DNA from: Streptomyces sp. Tue 6430
GTDB lineage: Bacteria > Actinomycetota > Actinomycetes > Streptomycetales > Streptomycetaceae
Assembly (NCBI GenBank): GCA_021568835.1
Contig: JAKGSH010000010.1
Location: forward strand, 4,464,001-4,528,000
Reading direction: 5' to 3'
DNA: 64,000 nucleotides
Shown here: piece after piece, positions 18,580 to 29,441 of the stretch
Layout of the letters: each line of letters opens with the position of its first letter
Numbering within the stretch: the stretch's first letter is position 1
Translations under genes and position numbers: made by a program
The notes under the pieces: generated by a model
Seen by the model: only the letters and a program-made list of their open reading frames with translations
What the model was told of the DNA's origin: nothing
The model's database searches: none

Positions 18580-20354
18580 GTGGGTACACCACGCCCGGGA
18601 GCGGACGGCACAGACGCCGGATCCGCATCGCCCTGCCCGTCATCGCGGCCGGTGTCGCCACCGCCGTGGCCGGTGCGCTGTTCATGTCGAGCGCCCAGGC
18701 CGCCGAGGCCCCGCCGTCGCCCGCCCACAGCGGCCCGTCGGCCAAGGAACTGCGCCAGCGCCTCGCGACCGCCGTCGCCGGTGACGACCTGCCCGGACAG
18801 AGCACGAAGGCCTCCCTGAGCGCCGGCACCGCCACCACCGTCGACCCGAAGATCATCGGCGGCACGACGACGACCGTCACCACCGCGCCCTGGATGACGC
18901 AGCTCTGGTACGGCGACGACCGGGGGACCGCCACCACCGGCGACGACATCGGCTTCTTCTGCGGCGGTGCCGTCATCGCGCCGACGAAGGTTCTCACCGC
19001 GGCGCACTGCGTCAAGGGCTACGACTGGCACGCCCACGGCGCCGTCGTCACCGGCGCCACCCAGCTCGCCACCGACACCGACCTGTACGGCGGGACCGTG
19101 ACGGGCGTCTGGCGCCAGTGGAACCACCCGTCGTACAGCGCGGCGACCATCGACAACGACATCGCCGTCCTCACCCTGGCGAACCCGGTCAGGGCCACGC
19201 CGATCCGGACGACGACGGCCGCCGACACGACGTCGTACAAGGCCGGGACCAACGCCAAGCTCTACGGCTGGGGGCGGACCACCTCCACCACCCAGGACAT
19301 CTCCGCCACGCTGAAGACGGCCACGCTGCCGATCCAGGCCGACGCGACCTGCGCGGGCTTCTACGGCGCCGACTTCGTCAAGGGCCACATGGTGTGCGCG
19401 GGCACCCCCGCCACCGGCGCCGACGAGGGCACCACCTCCGCCTGCAACGGCGACTCCGGCGGGCCGCTCGTGGTGAACAACCGCATCGTCGGCGTGGTCT
19501 CCTGGGGCGTGAAGGACTGTGTGGAGAGCGGCGCGTACAGCGTCTTCAGCAAGGTCTCCACGTACGTCGGCGCCGTCTACCCGCGCGTCGACGACACCAA
19601 CCTCAGCAACGACCACTACGCCGACCTGTGGATGCGCAACGCCGCCGACAAGACCGGCTACGAGCGCGACTCCAAGGGCACCTCGCTCGCCGCGCGCGAG
19701 TCCTGGGGCAACTGGAGCGGGGTCAACCTCGTCCTGCAGACCGACCTCGACCGCGACGACTTCCAGGACCTGCTGGTGCGCCGCGCCTCCGACGGAGACG
19801 TCTTCTGGAAGCACTACGTGCCCTCCAGCGGCACCTGGGCCACCAAGCTGGTCGGCGACAACTGGAAGTCCCGGCTGAGCATCGTCGCCCCCGGCGACGT
19901 CACCGGCGACCACCTGCCCGACCTGGTCTCCGTCGACTCCGGCGGCGTCCTGTGGGTCTACCCCGGCAAGGGCAACGGCTCCTTCGCCACCCGCGTCAAG
20001 GCGGGCGTCGGCTGGAGCTCGTTCAACGCCGTCCGCGGCCACGGCGACTTCAACGGCGACGGTCTGGCCGACCTGATCGCCCGCAAGAAGACCGGCGGCG
20101 CGGTGTACCTGTACAAGGGCCGCGGCAACGGCACCTTCGCGGCCGGCGTCAAGGTCGCCACCTGGAGCACCACCACGTACAACATGCTCGCCACCGTCGG
20201 AGACGTCAGCGGGGACGGCAGGGCCGACCTCCTGGCCCGCACCCCCGCCGGCACGCTCTACCTGTACCGGGGCACCGGAAGCAACGGGAGCGCGATCTTC
20301 TCCGCACGGCTCTCGCTCGGGACGACCTTCAAGCAGTACGACATCCTCGGCTGA
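18580..20354 (+). CDS. Secreted trypsin-like serine protease with C-terminal VCBS/FG-GAP domain
   Basis: About 591 residues. The N-terminus is a Sec signal peptide (RRRIRIALPVIAAGVATAVAG, cleavage near AQAAE). The S1 protease domain has the catalytic His in LTAAHC, Asp in DNDIAVL and Ser in CNGDSGGP; a propeptide ends near PKIIGG. The C-terminal 250 residues hold FG-GAP/VCBS-type repeats (DFNGDGLADLIARK, DVSGDGRADLLAR), likely a beta-propeller binding calcium or a ligand. The open frame begins at a TTG at 18576 that overlaps the ribosome site. GTG 18580, five bases after GAGGGGGGA, is better, but needs one extra G at 18597-18599 (giving TPRPGSGRHRRR). Exported; target proteins unknown. Confidence 0.88.
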
Positions 20355-20392
20355 CACCGCGGGCGAGCGGGGCGGTTCCCCGCTCACCCGGT

Positions 20393-20440
20393 GACGCTCC
20401 GTGCCCGGTCCGGCCCCCGCCGGGCCGGGCACGGAGCGTC
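20393..20440 (+). terminator. Strong terminator hairpin after the protease gene
   Basis: GACGCTCCGTGCCCGG pairs perfectly over 16 bp with CCGGGCACGGAGCGTC, and inner GGCC/GGCC-type pairs may extend it. It isolates the protease from the LCP gene. Confidence 0.85.
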
Positions 20441-20518
20441 GCGCAACCCCCGTGCCGAGTTTCTCCGTCCCATCCGGCGGAGGACGATGGTGAGGACGAC
20501 GCAAGACGTGAGGAGCAC

Positions 20519-21673
20519 ATGTCCGCCGAGAACACACCGGACCCCGGCATACCGGACGAGCCCGGCACACCGGACGAGCCCGGTGCCGGCGATCCGCGGC
20601 AGCCGGCCGACGGCCGGCCCGGGAAGAGCCGCGCCCGGCGCAGGGGCCTGCTGATCGCGGCCTGGACCGCGGCCGGAGTCGTCGTCCTCGGCGGCACCGG
20701 CCTCGGGTACGTGTACGTCAGGCTCAACGGCAACATCGAGAGCCTCGACATCGACCACGCCCTCGGCACCGACCGGCCCACGAAGGCCGACAACGGCTCG
20801 CAGAACATCCTCGTCCTCGGCTCGGACACCCGCTCCGGCGCCAACAAGAAGCTCGGCGGCGGCACCGACGACGGCAGCGCCCGCTCCGACACGGCGATGA
20901 TCGTCCACGTGTACGAGGGCCACAAGAAGGCGAGCGTGGTGTCCGTCCCGCGCGACACCATCGTCGACCGCCCCGCCTGCACCGACACCGAGGGCGGCAC
21001 CCACGACGCCGCGACCGGCGTGATGTTCAACTCGGCGTACACCACCGGCGGCGCGGCCTGCGCGGTCAAGACCGTCGAGGCCGTCACCGGCATCCGGATG
21101 GACCACTACCTGGAGGTCGATTTCTCCGGCTTCGAGAAGCTGGTCGACGAGCTGGGTGGGGTCGAGGTCACCACGACCGAGGACATCGAGGACCCCGACA
21201 GCCACCTGAGCCTGAAGGCCGGCACGCACACCCTCGACGGCGAACAGGCCCTCGGCCTGGTCCGCACCCGGCACGGCGTCGGCGACGGCTCCGACCTCGG
21301 CCGCATCCAGCTCCAGCAGGCCTTCGTCAAGGCCCTGGTCGGCAAGGTCGAGGACATCGGCCTCCTGACCGGCGGCACGAAGCTGTACGCCCTCGCCGAC
21401 ACCGCCACCAAGGCCGTCACCACCGACTCCGGCCTCGGCTCCCTGAACTCCCTGATGTCCTTCGCCGGCGGCCTCAAGGGCATCGGCGCGGACGACATGA
21501 CCATGGTCACGATGCCCGTGCGGTACGACCCCGCCAACCGCAACCGCGTCATCGTCGAGAAGGCGAAGGCCCAGCAGGTCTGGACGGCCCTGAAGGAGGA
21601 CCTCCCGATCCCGGAGTCCGCCACCGAGGGCACCGCCATGGGCGAGGCCGCGGGCGTCGTGTCCTCCTCCTGA
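20519..21673 (+). CDS. LytR-CpsA-Psr (LCP) family cell-wall glycopolymer ligase
   Basis: 384 residues from ATG 20519 with GTGAGGAG upstream. Residues 1-40 are cytoplasmic and Pro/Asp-rich, residues about 44-66 are a membrane helix (GLLIAAWTAAGVVVLGGTGLG), and the rest is the extracellular LCP domain. Family marks: NILVLGSDTR, the arginine of VSVPRDT, DHYLEVDFSGFEKLVDELGGVEV, and LDGEQALGLVRTRHG. LCP enzymes transfer teichoic acids or other polymers from a lipid carrier to peptidoglycan. A WecA/TagO-like enzyme that could begin such polymers lies 6 kb downstream. The exact polymer is unknown. Confidence 0.93.
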   Translation: MSAENTPDPGIPDEPGTPDEPGAGDPRQPADGRPGKSRARRRGLLIAAWTAAGVVVLGGTGLGYVYVRLNGNIESLDIDHALGTDRPTKADNGSQNILVLGSDTRSGANKKLGGGTDDGSARSDTAMIVHVYEGHKKASVVSVPRDTIVDRPACTDTEGGTHDAATGVMFNSAYTTGGAACAVKTVEAVTGIRMDHYLEVDFSGFEKLVDELGGVEVTTTEDIEDPDSHLSLKAGTHTLDGEQALGLVRTRHGVGDGSDLGRIQLQQAFVKALVGKVEDIGLLTGGTKLYALADTATKAVTTDSGLGSLNSLMSFAGGLKGIGADDMTMVTMPVRYDPANRNRVIVEKAKAQQVWTALKEDLPIPESATEGTAMGEAAGVVSSS

Positions 21674-21878
21674 CCGCCCCCGGGGCCCGGCACCTGCCCC
21701 GGCGCCGACTGTGGCGCCGACCACGACGCCGACCGCGGCACCCGCCGGGAATAGATCGCCCCGCCCCCCGGTTTTGGGGGATGCGGCCAGTCCTGGCAGA
21801 CTGGTACGTCGGCCCCGGTTCACGCTTCCGCACCCCGCGGACGGCGACCCGGAGCCCTCCCGAAACCTAGGAGACACC

Positions 21879-22100
21879 TTGAAGCGCGACATCCACCCCG
21901 AGTACGTCGAGACGCAGGTCAGCTGCACCTGTGGCGCGTCGTTCACCACCCGCAGCACCATCGACTCCGGTGCCATCCGTGCCGACGTGTGCTCCGAGTG
22001 CCACCCGTTCTACACGGGCAAGCAGAAGATCCTCGACACCGGTGGCCGCGTGGCCCGCTTCGAGGCCCGCTTCGGCAAGGCCGCCGGCTCCCAGAAGTAG
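21879..22100 (+). CDS. rpmE: Ribosomal protein bL31, zinc-binding form
   Basis: 73 residues from TTG 21879, with TAGGAGAC upstream. The start MKRDIHPEY is the standard bL31 N-terminus. The cysteines in SCTCG and DVCSECH form the zinc-binding C+ type. It is part of the large ribosomal subunit. Zinc-independent copies elsewhere in Streptomyces genomes usually replace this form under zinc limitation; that is family knowledge, not seen here. Confidence 0.97.
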   Translation: MKRDIHPEYVETQVSCTCGASFTTRSTIDSGAIRADVCSECHPFYTGKQKILDTGGRVARFEARFGKAAGSQK

Positions 22101-22251
22101 CGAGCCCCTGGGGCCCGCCCGGCGGATCCTGTCGGAGACGCGGGGCAGGCCCTAGCGCCGGTCCACGGCCGCACCCCGCCCGGGGAGCGCGCCGGGACCG
22201 GCGTTTTTGGTCGCCCGCCTTCCCTTTCGTTCGCAGTACAGGAGCCCAGAG

Positions 22252-23328
<1,077 letters not shown>

Positions 23329-23367
23329 GGCACGTACGCACGACCGAGGACGACACGGAGGACTTGC

Positions 23368-24248
23368 GTGCAGCGATCATCTGGGGGACGTACCCCGAGC
23401 CCCCGCAGCCTGCTGCTCGCTGAGGTAGCTCAGGCCACCCAGCGGCTGGCCGACGCCGGCGTGCCCTCGCCGCGCAACGACGCGGAGGAGCTCGCCGCGT
23501 TCGTGCACGGGGTGAAGCGGGGCGGACTCCACTCCGTGAAGGACTCCGACTTCGACGCCCGGTACTGGGAGGTCATCGCCCGGCGCGAGCAGCGCGAGCC
23601 GCTCCAGCACATCACCGGGCGCGCCTACTTCCGGTACCTGGAGCTCCAGGTCGGGCCCGGCGTCTTCGTGCCGCGTCCCGAGACCGAGTCGGTGGTCGGC
23701 TGGGCCATAGACGCCGTGCGCGCCATGGACGTGGTCGAGCCGCTGATCGTCGACCTGTGCACCGGGTCCGGCGCCATCGCGCTCGCCCTCGCCCAGGAGG
23801 TCCCGCGCTCGCGCGTGCACGCCGTCGAGCTGTCCGAGGACGCCCTGGTGTGGACCCGCAAGAACATGCAGGAGTCCCGGGTCGACCTGCGGCAGGGCAA
23901 CGCCCTGGACGCGTTCCCCGACCTCGACGGCCAGGTCGACCTGGTGGTCTCCAACCCGCCGTACATCCCCCTCACCGAGTGGGAGTACGTCGCCCCGAGG
24001 CCCGCGACTACGACCCCGAACTGGCCCTGTTCTCCGGCGAGGACGGCCTCGACCTCATCCGGGGCATCGAACGCACCGCGCACCGCCTGCTGCGGCCCGG
24101 CGGCGTCGTCGTCATCGAGCACGCCGACACCCAGGGCGGCCAGGTGCCGTGGATCTTCACCGAGGAGCGGGGCTGGGCCGACGCGGCCGATCACCCCGAC
24201 CTCAACAACCGGCCGCGCTTCGCCACCGCCCGCAAGGCGCTGCCGTGA
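23368..24248 (+). CDS. prmC: Release factor glutamine methyltransferase PrmC (one frame break)
   Basis: Repaired length is 293 residues. It methylates the GGQ glutamine of release factors with S-adenosylmethionine. SAM binding is VDLCTGSGAIALALA and the catalytic substrate motif is VSNPPYIP. The frame breaks at 23997: CCCCG needs a second G to read APEARDYDPELALFSGEDGL, after which the C-terminus (RFATARKALP) is typical. Unrepaired, the frame fuses artificially to the next gene. GTG 23368 follows ACGGAGGA. It sits directly behind its substrate gene prfA. Confidence 0.95.
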
Positions 24249-24345
24249 CCTTCCCCCCGCCTTCGTCCGCTCCGCCCGCTCCATCAGTTCCGCCCGCTCC
24301 ACCCGCTTCATCCGAGAGTCACGTGCACGAGGAGGCCCGCTAGAC

Positions 24346-24993
24346 ATGGCACGGCGATACGACACCAACGACGCGACCGACCGCGTGACGGGTCTGCGCG
24401 AGGCGGCGTCCGCCGTCCGCCGTGGCGAGCTGGTCGTCCTCCCGACCGACACGGTGTACGGCATCGGCGCCGACGCGTTCTCCAAGGAGGCCGTCGGCGA
24501 CCTGCTGGAGGCCAAGGGCCGGGGCCGCAACATGCCCACGCCCGTCCTCATCGGCTCCCCGAACACGCTGCACGGTCTCGTCACGGACTTCTCCGAGCTG
24601 GCCTGGGAGCTGGTCGACGCCTTCTGGCCGGGTGCGCTCACCCTCGTCGCCAGGCACCAGCCGTCCCTGCAGTGGGACCTGGGGGACACCCGTGGCACCG
24701 TCGCCGTCCGGATGCCGCTGCACCCGGTCGCCATCGAGCTGCTGACCGAGGTCGGCCCGATGGCGGTCTCCTCCGCCAACCTCACCGGCCACCCGGCGCC
24801 GGAGAACTGCGACTACGCCCAGGAGATGCTCGGCGACTCCGTCTCCGTCTACCTGGACGGCGGCCCCACCCCCGGCAACGTCCCGTCGTCGATCGTCGAC
24901 GTCAGCCGCGAGGTGCCGCTGCTGCTGCGGGCCGGCGCGATCTCGGAGGAAGAGCTGCGCAAGGTCGTACCCGACCTCGAGGTGGCGAATTGA
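24346..24993 (+). CDS. tsaC: L-threonylcarbamoyladenylate synthase (Sua5/YrdC family)
   Basis: 215 residues from ATG 24346, with GAGGAGG at 24329-24335. It makes threonylcarbamoyl-AMP from threonine, bicarbonate and ATP for the universal t6A37 tRNA modification. Family marks are VVLPTDTVYGIGADA, VRMPLHPVA, the SSANLTG loop, and PSSIVDVS. The protein lacks the extra Sua5 C-terminal domain, so it is of the short TsaC kind. The gene behind it overlaps its stop codon. Confidence 0.93.
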   Translation: MARRYDTNDATDRVTGLREAASAVRRGELVVLPTDTVYGIGADAFSKEAVGDLLEAKGRGRNMPTPVLIGSPNTLHGLVTDFSELAWELVDAFWPGALTLVARHQPSLQWDLGDTRGTVAVRMPLHPVAIELLTEVGPMAVSSANLTGHPAPENCDYAQEMLGDSVSVYLDGGPTPGNVPSSIVDVSREVPLLLRAGAISEEELRKVVPDLEVAN

Positions 24994-25667
24994 CAGCCCC
25001 TGACGCGGGGCGTGGCATAGGCAACGGGGAACGTGCCGCGGAGCAGACGACGACGTTCGGGTTCCCGCGCGACACCTTCCGCATCCTCCACGTCAGCACC
25101 GGCAACGTCTGCCGCTCGCCGATCACCGAGCGGCTGACCCGGCATTTCGTGTCGCAGCGGCTCGGGGTGCTCGGCGGCGGGCTGATCGTGGAGAGCGCGG
25201 GCACCTGGGGCCACGAGGGCGCGCCGATGGAGGCCAACGCGGAGACCGTGCTGGCCGACTTCGGCGCGGACGCCTCCGGCTTCACCGGCCGCGAGCTGCT
25301 CGACGAGCACGTCATCATGGCCGACCTGGTGCTGACCGCCACCCGTGACCACCGCGCCCAGGTCATCTCCATGGGCCACTCGGCGGGCCTGCGCACCTTC
25401 ACGCTGAAGGAGTTCACCCGCCTGGTCGACGCGATCGACCCGGCCACCCTTCCCCCGCTCGAGGAGGGCGTGGTGATGCGGGCCCGTGCCCTGGTCCGTG
25501 CCGCCGCCGCGCTCCGCGGCTGGCTGCTGGCCCCCACGGTGGAGGCGGACGAGGTGTACGACCCCTACGGCGCGCCCCTGCCCTTCTTCCGCTCGATCGG
25601 CGACGAGATACACCAGGCGCTGGATCCGGTGGTGACGGCGCTGACCGGAGTACCGGCGCGGGCCTGA
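24990..25667 (+). CDS. Low-molecular-weight protein tyrosine phosphatase homologue lacking the nucleophile Cys
   Basis: 225 residues from TTG 24990, which overlaps the preceding stop (ATTGA), so translation is probably coupled. The fold is that of LMW protein tyrosine phosphatases: the P-loop is VSTGNVCRSPITE and the acid loop EVYDPYG. In active enzymes the loop reads V-C-x-G-N-x-C-R-S; here the first Cys, the nucleophile, is Ser, while the second Cys, Arg and Ser remain. It may be a phosphopeptide-binding pseudophosphatase or use another chemistry. Long N-terminal extension of about 30 residues. Neighbours suggest a role near wall-polymer genes, but this is inference. Confidence 0.82.
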   Translation: MTAPDAGRGIGNGERAAEQTTTFGFPRDTFRILHVSTGNVCRSPITERLTRHFVSQRLGVLGGGLIVESAGTWGHEGAPMEANAETVLADFGADASGFTGRELLDEHVIMADLVLTATRDHRAQVISMGHSAGLRTFTLKEFTRLVDAIDPATLPPLEEGVVMRARALVRAAAALRGWLLAPTVEADEVYDPYGAPLPFFRSIGDEIHQALDPVVTALTGVPARA

Positions 25668-25758
25668 GACGTGCCCCGATGCGTGTCGGGTGCCGGGCGG
25701 TTCCCGCGGTGGCGCCCTACATTGGACGTACGTCACCGTCGTCGCCCCGGAGCCCACC

Positions 25759-26997
25759 ATGCCGGTCACCCATGCCGGCGAGGCCGACGTCCTGCACCGG
25801 CAGGACCCCGCCCTCGCCGAGATCCTCCTCGGGGAGCGCGCGCGGCAGGCGTCGTCGCTGCAGCTGATCGCCGCCGAGAACTTCACCTCGCCCGCCGTGC
25901 TGGCCGCGCTCGGCTCACCGCTGGCCAACAAGTACGCCGAGGGCTACCCCGGCGCCCGTCACCACGGCGGCTGCGAGATCGTGGACATGGCCGAACGCCT
26001 CGCCGTGGAACGGGCCAAGGCGCTGTTCGGGGCCGAGCACGTCAACGTCCAGCCGCACTCCGGCTCCTCGGCCGTCCTCGCGGCCTACGCCGCCCTCCTG
26101 CGCCCCGGTGACACCGTCCTGGCCCTGGGCCTCGCCCACGGCGGCCACCTCACGCACGGCTCGCCGGCGAACTTCTCGGGCCGCTGGTTCGACTTCGTGC
26201 CGTACGGCGTGGACGCGGAGACCGGGCTCATCGACCACGAGCAGGTCCGGGCGCTGGCCCGCAGCCACCGCCCCAAGGCGATCGTCTGCGGCTCCATCGC
26301 CTACCCCCGGCACATCGACCACGCCTTCTTCCGCGAGGTGGCCGACGAGGTCGGCGCCTACCTCATCGCCGACGCCGCCCACCCCATCGGCCTGGTCGCC
26401 GGGGGAGCGGCCCCGAACCCGGTGCCGTACGCCGACATCGTGTGCGCCACCACGCACAAGGTGCTGCGCGGGCCGCGCGGCGGGATGATCCTGTGCGGCG
26501 CCGAGCTGGCGGAGCGGGTGGACCGGGCCGTGTTCCCGTTCACGCAGGGGGGTGCGCAGATGCACACCGTCGCCGCGAAGGCGGTCGCGTTCGGCGAGGC
26601 GGCGACGCCGGCGTTCGCCCGGTACGCCCGTCAGGTGGTCGCCAACGCGAGGGTGCTGGCGGCCCGCCTGGAGGCGGAGGGGATGGCCGTCACCACCGGC
26701 GGCACGGACACCCACCTCATCACCGTCGACCCGGCGCCCCTCGGCGTCGACGGACGTACCGCCCGCGGCCTGCTCGCGGCGGCCGGGATGGTCCTGGACT
26801 GCTGCGCTCTGCCCCACGCCCACGTCCGCGGGCTGCGCCTGGGCACGGCCGCGGTGACCACGCAGGGCATGGGGGAGACGGAGATGGCGCGGATCGCCAA
26901 GCTGATGGCGGGCGTGCTGCGGGGCGAGGCGGAGGGCAGGCTGGTGCGGGAGGAGGTGCGGGAACTGACCGCGGGATTTCCGCCGTATCCGGGGTGA
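25759..26997 (+). CDS. glyA: Serine hydroxymethyltransferase
   Basis: 412 residues from ATG 25759. The PLP lysine is in TTHKVLRGPRGG, the N-terminal marks are LQLIAAENFTSP and NKYAEGYPGARHHGG, and the folate/PLP region includes QPHSGSSAVLAAYAAL. It converts serine and tetrahydrofolate to glycine and methylene-tetrahydrofolate. Streptomyces usually has a second glyA elsewhere; this copy, between a phosphatase homologue and a WecA-like gene, is probably the accessory one. TACATT at 25719-25724 may be its -10 box. Confidence 0.93.
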   Translation: MPVTHAGEADVLHRQDPALAEILLGERARQASSLQLIAAENFTSPAVLAALGSPLANKYAEGYPGARHHGGCEIVDMAERLAVERAKALFGAEHVNVQPHSGSSAVLAAYAALLRPGDTVLALGLAHGGHLTHGSPANFSGRWFDFVPYGVDAETGLIDHEQVRALARSHRPKAIVCGSIAYPRHIDHAFFREVADEVGAYLIADAAHPIGLVAGGAAPNPVPYADIVCATTHKVLRGPRGGMILCGAELAERVDRAVFPFTQGGAQMHTVAAKAVAFGEAATPAFARYARQVVANARVLAARLEAEGMAVTTGGTDTHLITVDPAPLGVDGRTARGLLAAAGMVLDCCALPHAHVRGLRLGTAAVTTQGMGETEMARIAKLMAGVLRGEAEGRLVREEVRELTAGFPPYPG

Positions 26998-27126
26998 AGC
27001 GGGGTACGCGCCGATCCGTGCACAGCCGCACGTGCAACCATCGTGGCTACCCGGAAGTCCCCAACCATATGCGCGCATCGCTAGGGTGTGGGGCTGAGAT
27101 GGCCAGCGAGACCTGTGGGGAAGCCT

Positions 27127-28458
27127 GTGCGTGAATACCTGCTGACGCTCTGCGTGACGGCCGCGGTGACGTATCTGCTGACAGGGCCGGTACGGAAGTT
27201 CGCGATCGTCGCGGGAGCGATGCCGGAGATCCGGGCCCGTGACGTGCACCGGGAACCCACTCCGCGCCTCGGCGGGATCGCCATGTTCTTCGGCCTGTGC
27301 GCGGGCCTGCTGGTCGCGGACCACCTGACCAACCTCAACCAGGTCTTCGAGAAGTCGAACGAGCCGCGCGCCCTGCTCTCCGGCGCGGCGCTGATCTGGC
27401 TGATCGGCGTGCTGGACGACAAGTTCGAGATCGACGCCCTGATCAAGCTGGGCGGCCAGATGATCGCCGCCGGCGTGATGGTCATGCAGGGTCTGACGAT
27501 CCTGTGGCTGCCGGTCCCCGGCGTGGGCACGGTCGCGCTGACCCCGTGGCAGGGGACCCTGCTGACGGTCGCGCTGGTCGTCATCACCATCAACGCGGTC
27601 AACTTCGTCGACGGTCTGGACGGTCTGGCCGCCGGCATGGTGTGCATCGCCTCCGCCGCGTTCTTCATGTACGCCTACCGCATCTGGTACTCGTACGGCA
27701 TCGAGGCCGCGGCCCCCGCCACCCTGTTCGCGGCGATCCTGATGGGCATGTGCCTGGGCTTCCTGCCGCACAACATGCACCCCGCGCGGATCTTCATGGG
27801 CGACTCCGGGTCGATGCTGATCGGGCTGGTGCTGGCGGCGGGCGCGATCTCCGTCACGGGGCAGGTCGACCCGGACGTGATGAACCTGTTCTCGGGTTCG
27901 GAGCGCGCCACGGTCCACCAGACGGTCCCCGTCTACATCCCGCTGCTGCTGCCGCTGACCATCATCGCGATCCCGGCCGCCGACCTGATCCTGGCGATCG
28001 TGCGCCGCACCTGGCGCGGCCAGTCGCCGTTCGCCGCGGACCGCGGGCACCTGCACCACCGGCTGCTGGAGATCGGCCACTCGCACAGCCGCGCGGTGCT
28101 GATCATGTACTTCTGGTCGGCGCTGATCGCCTTCGGCGCCCTGACCTACTCCGTCAATTCCGCGTCCATGTGGATCGTCCTCGGTGTCGTGATCCTCAGC
28201 GCGATCGGCCTGGGCCTGCTCCTGCTGCCGCGTTTCACGCCCCGCGCCCCGCGCTGGGCCGAGTCCTTCGTGCCGCCCCGCTACCGGCGCCGCAAGGTCC
28301 TGCCGGAGTCGGCGCAGGCCCTGGCGGCGGAGGCCGGGGAGGAGCCGGCGGACGACGTCCAGGACGAGCAGCGGGCGCACCGCACGCCCGTGGCGGCGGG
28401 CGTCTCGGGGGCCAACGGGGCGACCGCGGTCGGACCCCGCTCGCGTGCGGCAAGGTAA
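27127..28458 (+). CDS. Undecaprenyl-phosphate sugar-1-phosphate transferase (WecA/TagO/Rfe-like)
   Basis: 443 residues from GTG 27127. It is a polytopic membrane enzyme of about eleven helices in the MraY/WecA superfamily, which moves a sugar-1-phosphate (usually N-acetylglucosamine) to undecaprenyl phosphate. Key motifs: HREPTPRLGGIAMF, LDDKFEIDALIKLGGQ (Asp pair), NFVDGLDGLAAG, FLPHNMHPARIFMGDSGS, and the C-terminal RGHLHHRLLEIGHSH. The last 75 residues are a cytoplasmic Ala/Glu-rich tail. It could start teichoic acid or similar polymer synthesis that the LCP ligase finishes. Confidence 0.92.
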   Translation: MREYLLTLCVTAAVTYLLTGPVRKFAIVAGAMPEIRARDVHREPTPRLGGIAMFFGLCAGLLVADHLTNLNQVFEKSNEPRALLSGAALIWLIGVLDDKFEIDALIKLGGQMIAAGVMVMQGLTILWLPVPGVGTVALTPWQGTLLTVALVVITINAVNFVDGLDGLAAGMVCIASAAFFMYAYRIWYSYGIEAAAPATLFAAILMGMCLGFLPHNMHPARIFMGDSGSMLIGLVLAAGAISVTGQVDPDVMNLFSGSERATVHQTVPVYIPLLLPLTIIAIPAADLILAIVRRTWRGQSPFAADRGHLHHRLLEIGHSHSRAVLIMYFWSALIAFGALTYSVNSASMWIVLGVVILSAIGLGLLLLPRFTPRAPRWAESFVPPRYRRRKVLPESAQALAAEAGEEPADDVQDEQRAHRTPVAAGVSGANGATAVGPRSRAAR

Positions 28459-28769
28459 GAATCTGACTAGAGCATTGCCAACTCGTGGGGAAAGCGCGGG
28501 TGGGCAAAGTTGCCCAATACCAGACAAGTGGTCGCGGTTCCCGCGCAGACGCGCACGGTCACTCTCATGTGTGACACCAGGCACACCATCCAGGTAAAGA
28601 CCTCATCAAATAGTTTGTGATACGGTTCACGAGAACCCCGGATGGAACCGAAGGACCGTGTGCCACGGCCCCTCGGTCGCGAGGTCGGCGTGCGGTCCTT
28701 CGCCCCTCGGACGGGGACTACGCTCGTCCATGACGACACCCTGCCCCCTTTGAAAGCGGAGTTGCCGCC
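28459..28769. promoter_or_regulatory. Upstream region of the atp operon with palindrome
   Basis: No gene lies here. TGGGCAA-AG-TTGCCCA at 28501-28516 is a perfect 7+7 palindrome of operator size. An AT-rich patch at 28590-28630 is the best promoter candidate for the ATP synthase operon. GCGGAG near 28757 is the atpI ribosome site. Confidence 0.45.
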
Positions 28770-29216
28770 ATGCCGTCCAACGACGTCCGGATCCTGGCTC
28801 AGGCCGCCGTGCCCACGGTTGCCGTCGGCGCGATTGCCGCCGTCGTCAGCGGCGTGGTCGCGGGCGGCAAGGGTGCGATCGGGGCCGGCGTCGCCACGGT
28901 GGTGGTCATTCTCTTCATGGGGCTCGGTCTCTACGTGCTCCAGCGCACTGCCAAATCGCTTCCGCACCTGTTTCAGGCCATGGGCCTGATGCTCTACGCG
29001 GCGCAGATCCTGCTGCTGTTCATCTTCATGGCCGCGTTCAAGAACACGACGTTGTTCAACCCCAGGGCGTTCGCGGTCTCCCTGCTCGTCTGCACGCTGG
29101 CCTGGATCGCTGCTCAGGCACGGGCTCACATGAAGTCCAAGATCCTCTACGTCGAACCCGAGCCGAGCACTTCAGCCAAGGACAAGCAGTCCCATAAATC
29201 GGGGCACTCGTCGTGA
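28770..29216 (+). CDS. atpI: ATP synthase accessory protein AtpI-like
   Basis: 148 residues with four predicted membrane helices (about 14-34, 38-58, 75-93, 101-120) and a charged C-terminal tail. Similarity to known AtpI is only general; the call rests on helix pattern and position as first gene before atpB. In other bacteria AtpI helps assemble the c-ring and may carry Mg2+. A gap of 225 bases to atpB leaves room for another promoter. Confidence 0.8.
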   Translation: MPSNDVRILAQAAVPTVAVGAIAAVVSGVVAGGKGAIGAGVATVVVILFMGLGLYVLQRTAKSLPHLFQAMGLMLYAAQILLLFIFMAAFKNTTLFNPRAFAVSLLVCTLAWIAAQARAHMKSKILYVEPEPSTSAKDKQSHKSGHSS

Positions 29217-29441
29217 GGGGTAGGGCCGGGATAAAGGCGCCTGAGAGATCCTGCTATCGTCCGGTGCCAACTGCGGCATCGCGGGCGCGGGCATTCGAGC
29301 TGACGCCTGCTCCATCGCGAGGCGAGATGCCCCCAAGCCGCCCTCACATCCGTAACACCAGTCCCGTGCCGAACCGCGGCCCCGCGCCGCGCCGACACAA
29401 CGAGGTTGCCGTACCTATGCGCCACGCTGAAGGAGCCCGCG

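Noticed and set aside
23368..24993. A PrmC-TsaC fusion protein as one open frame
   Set aside because: The join is created by the missing base at 23997. Repairing it gives a normal PrmC ending at 24248 and a separate TsaC with its own ribosome site at 24346.
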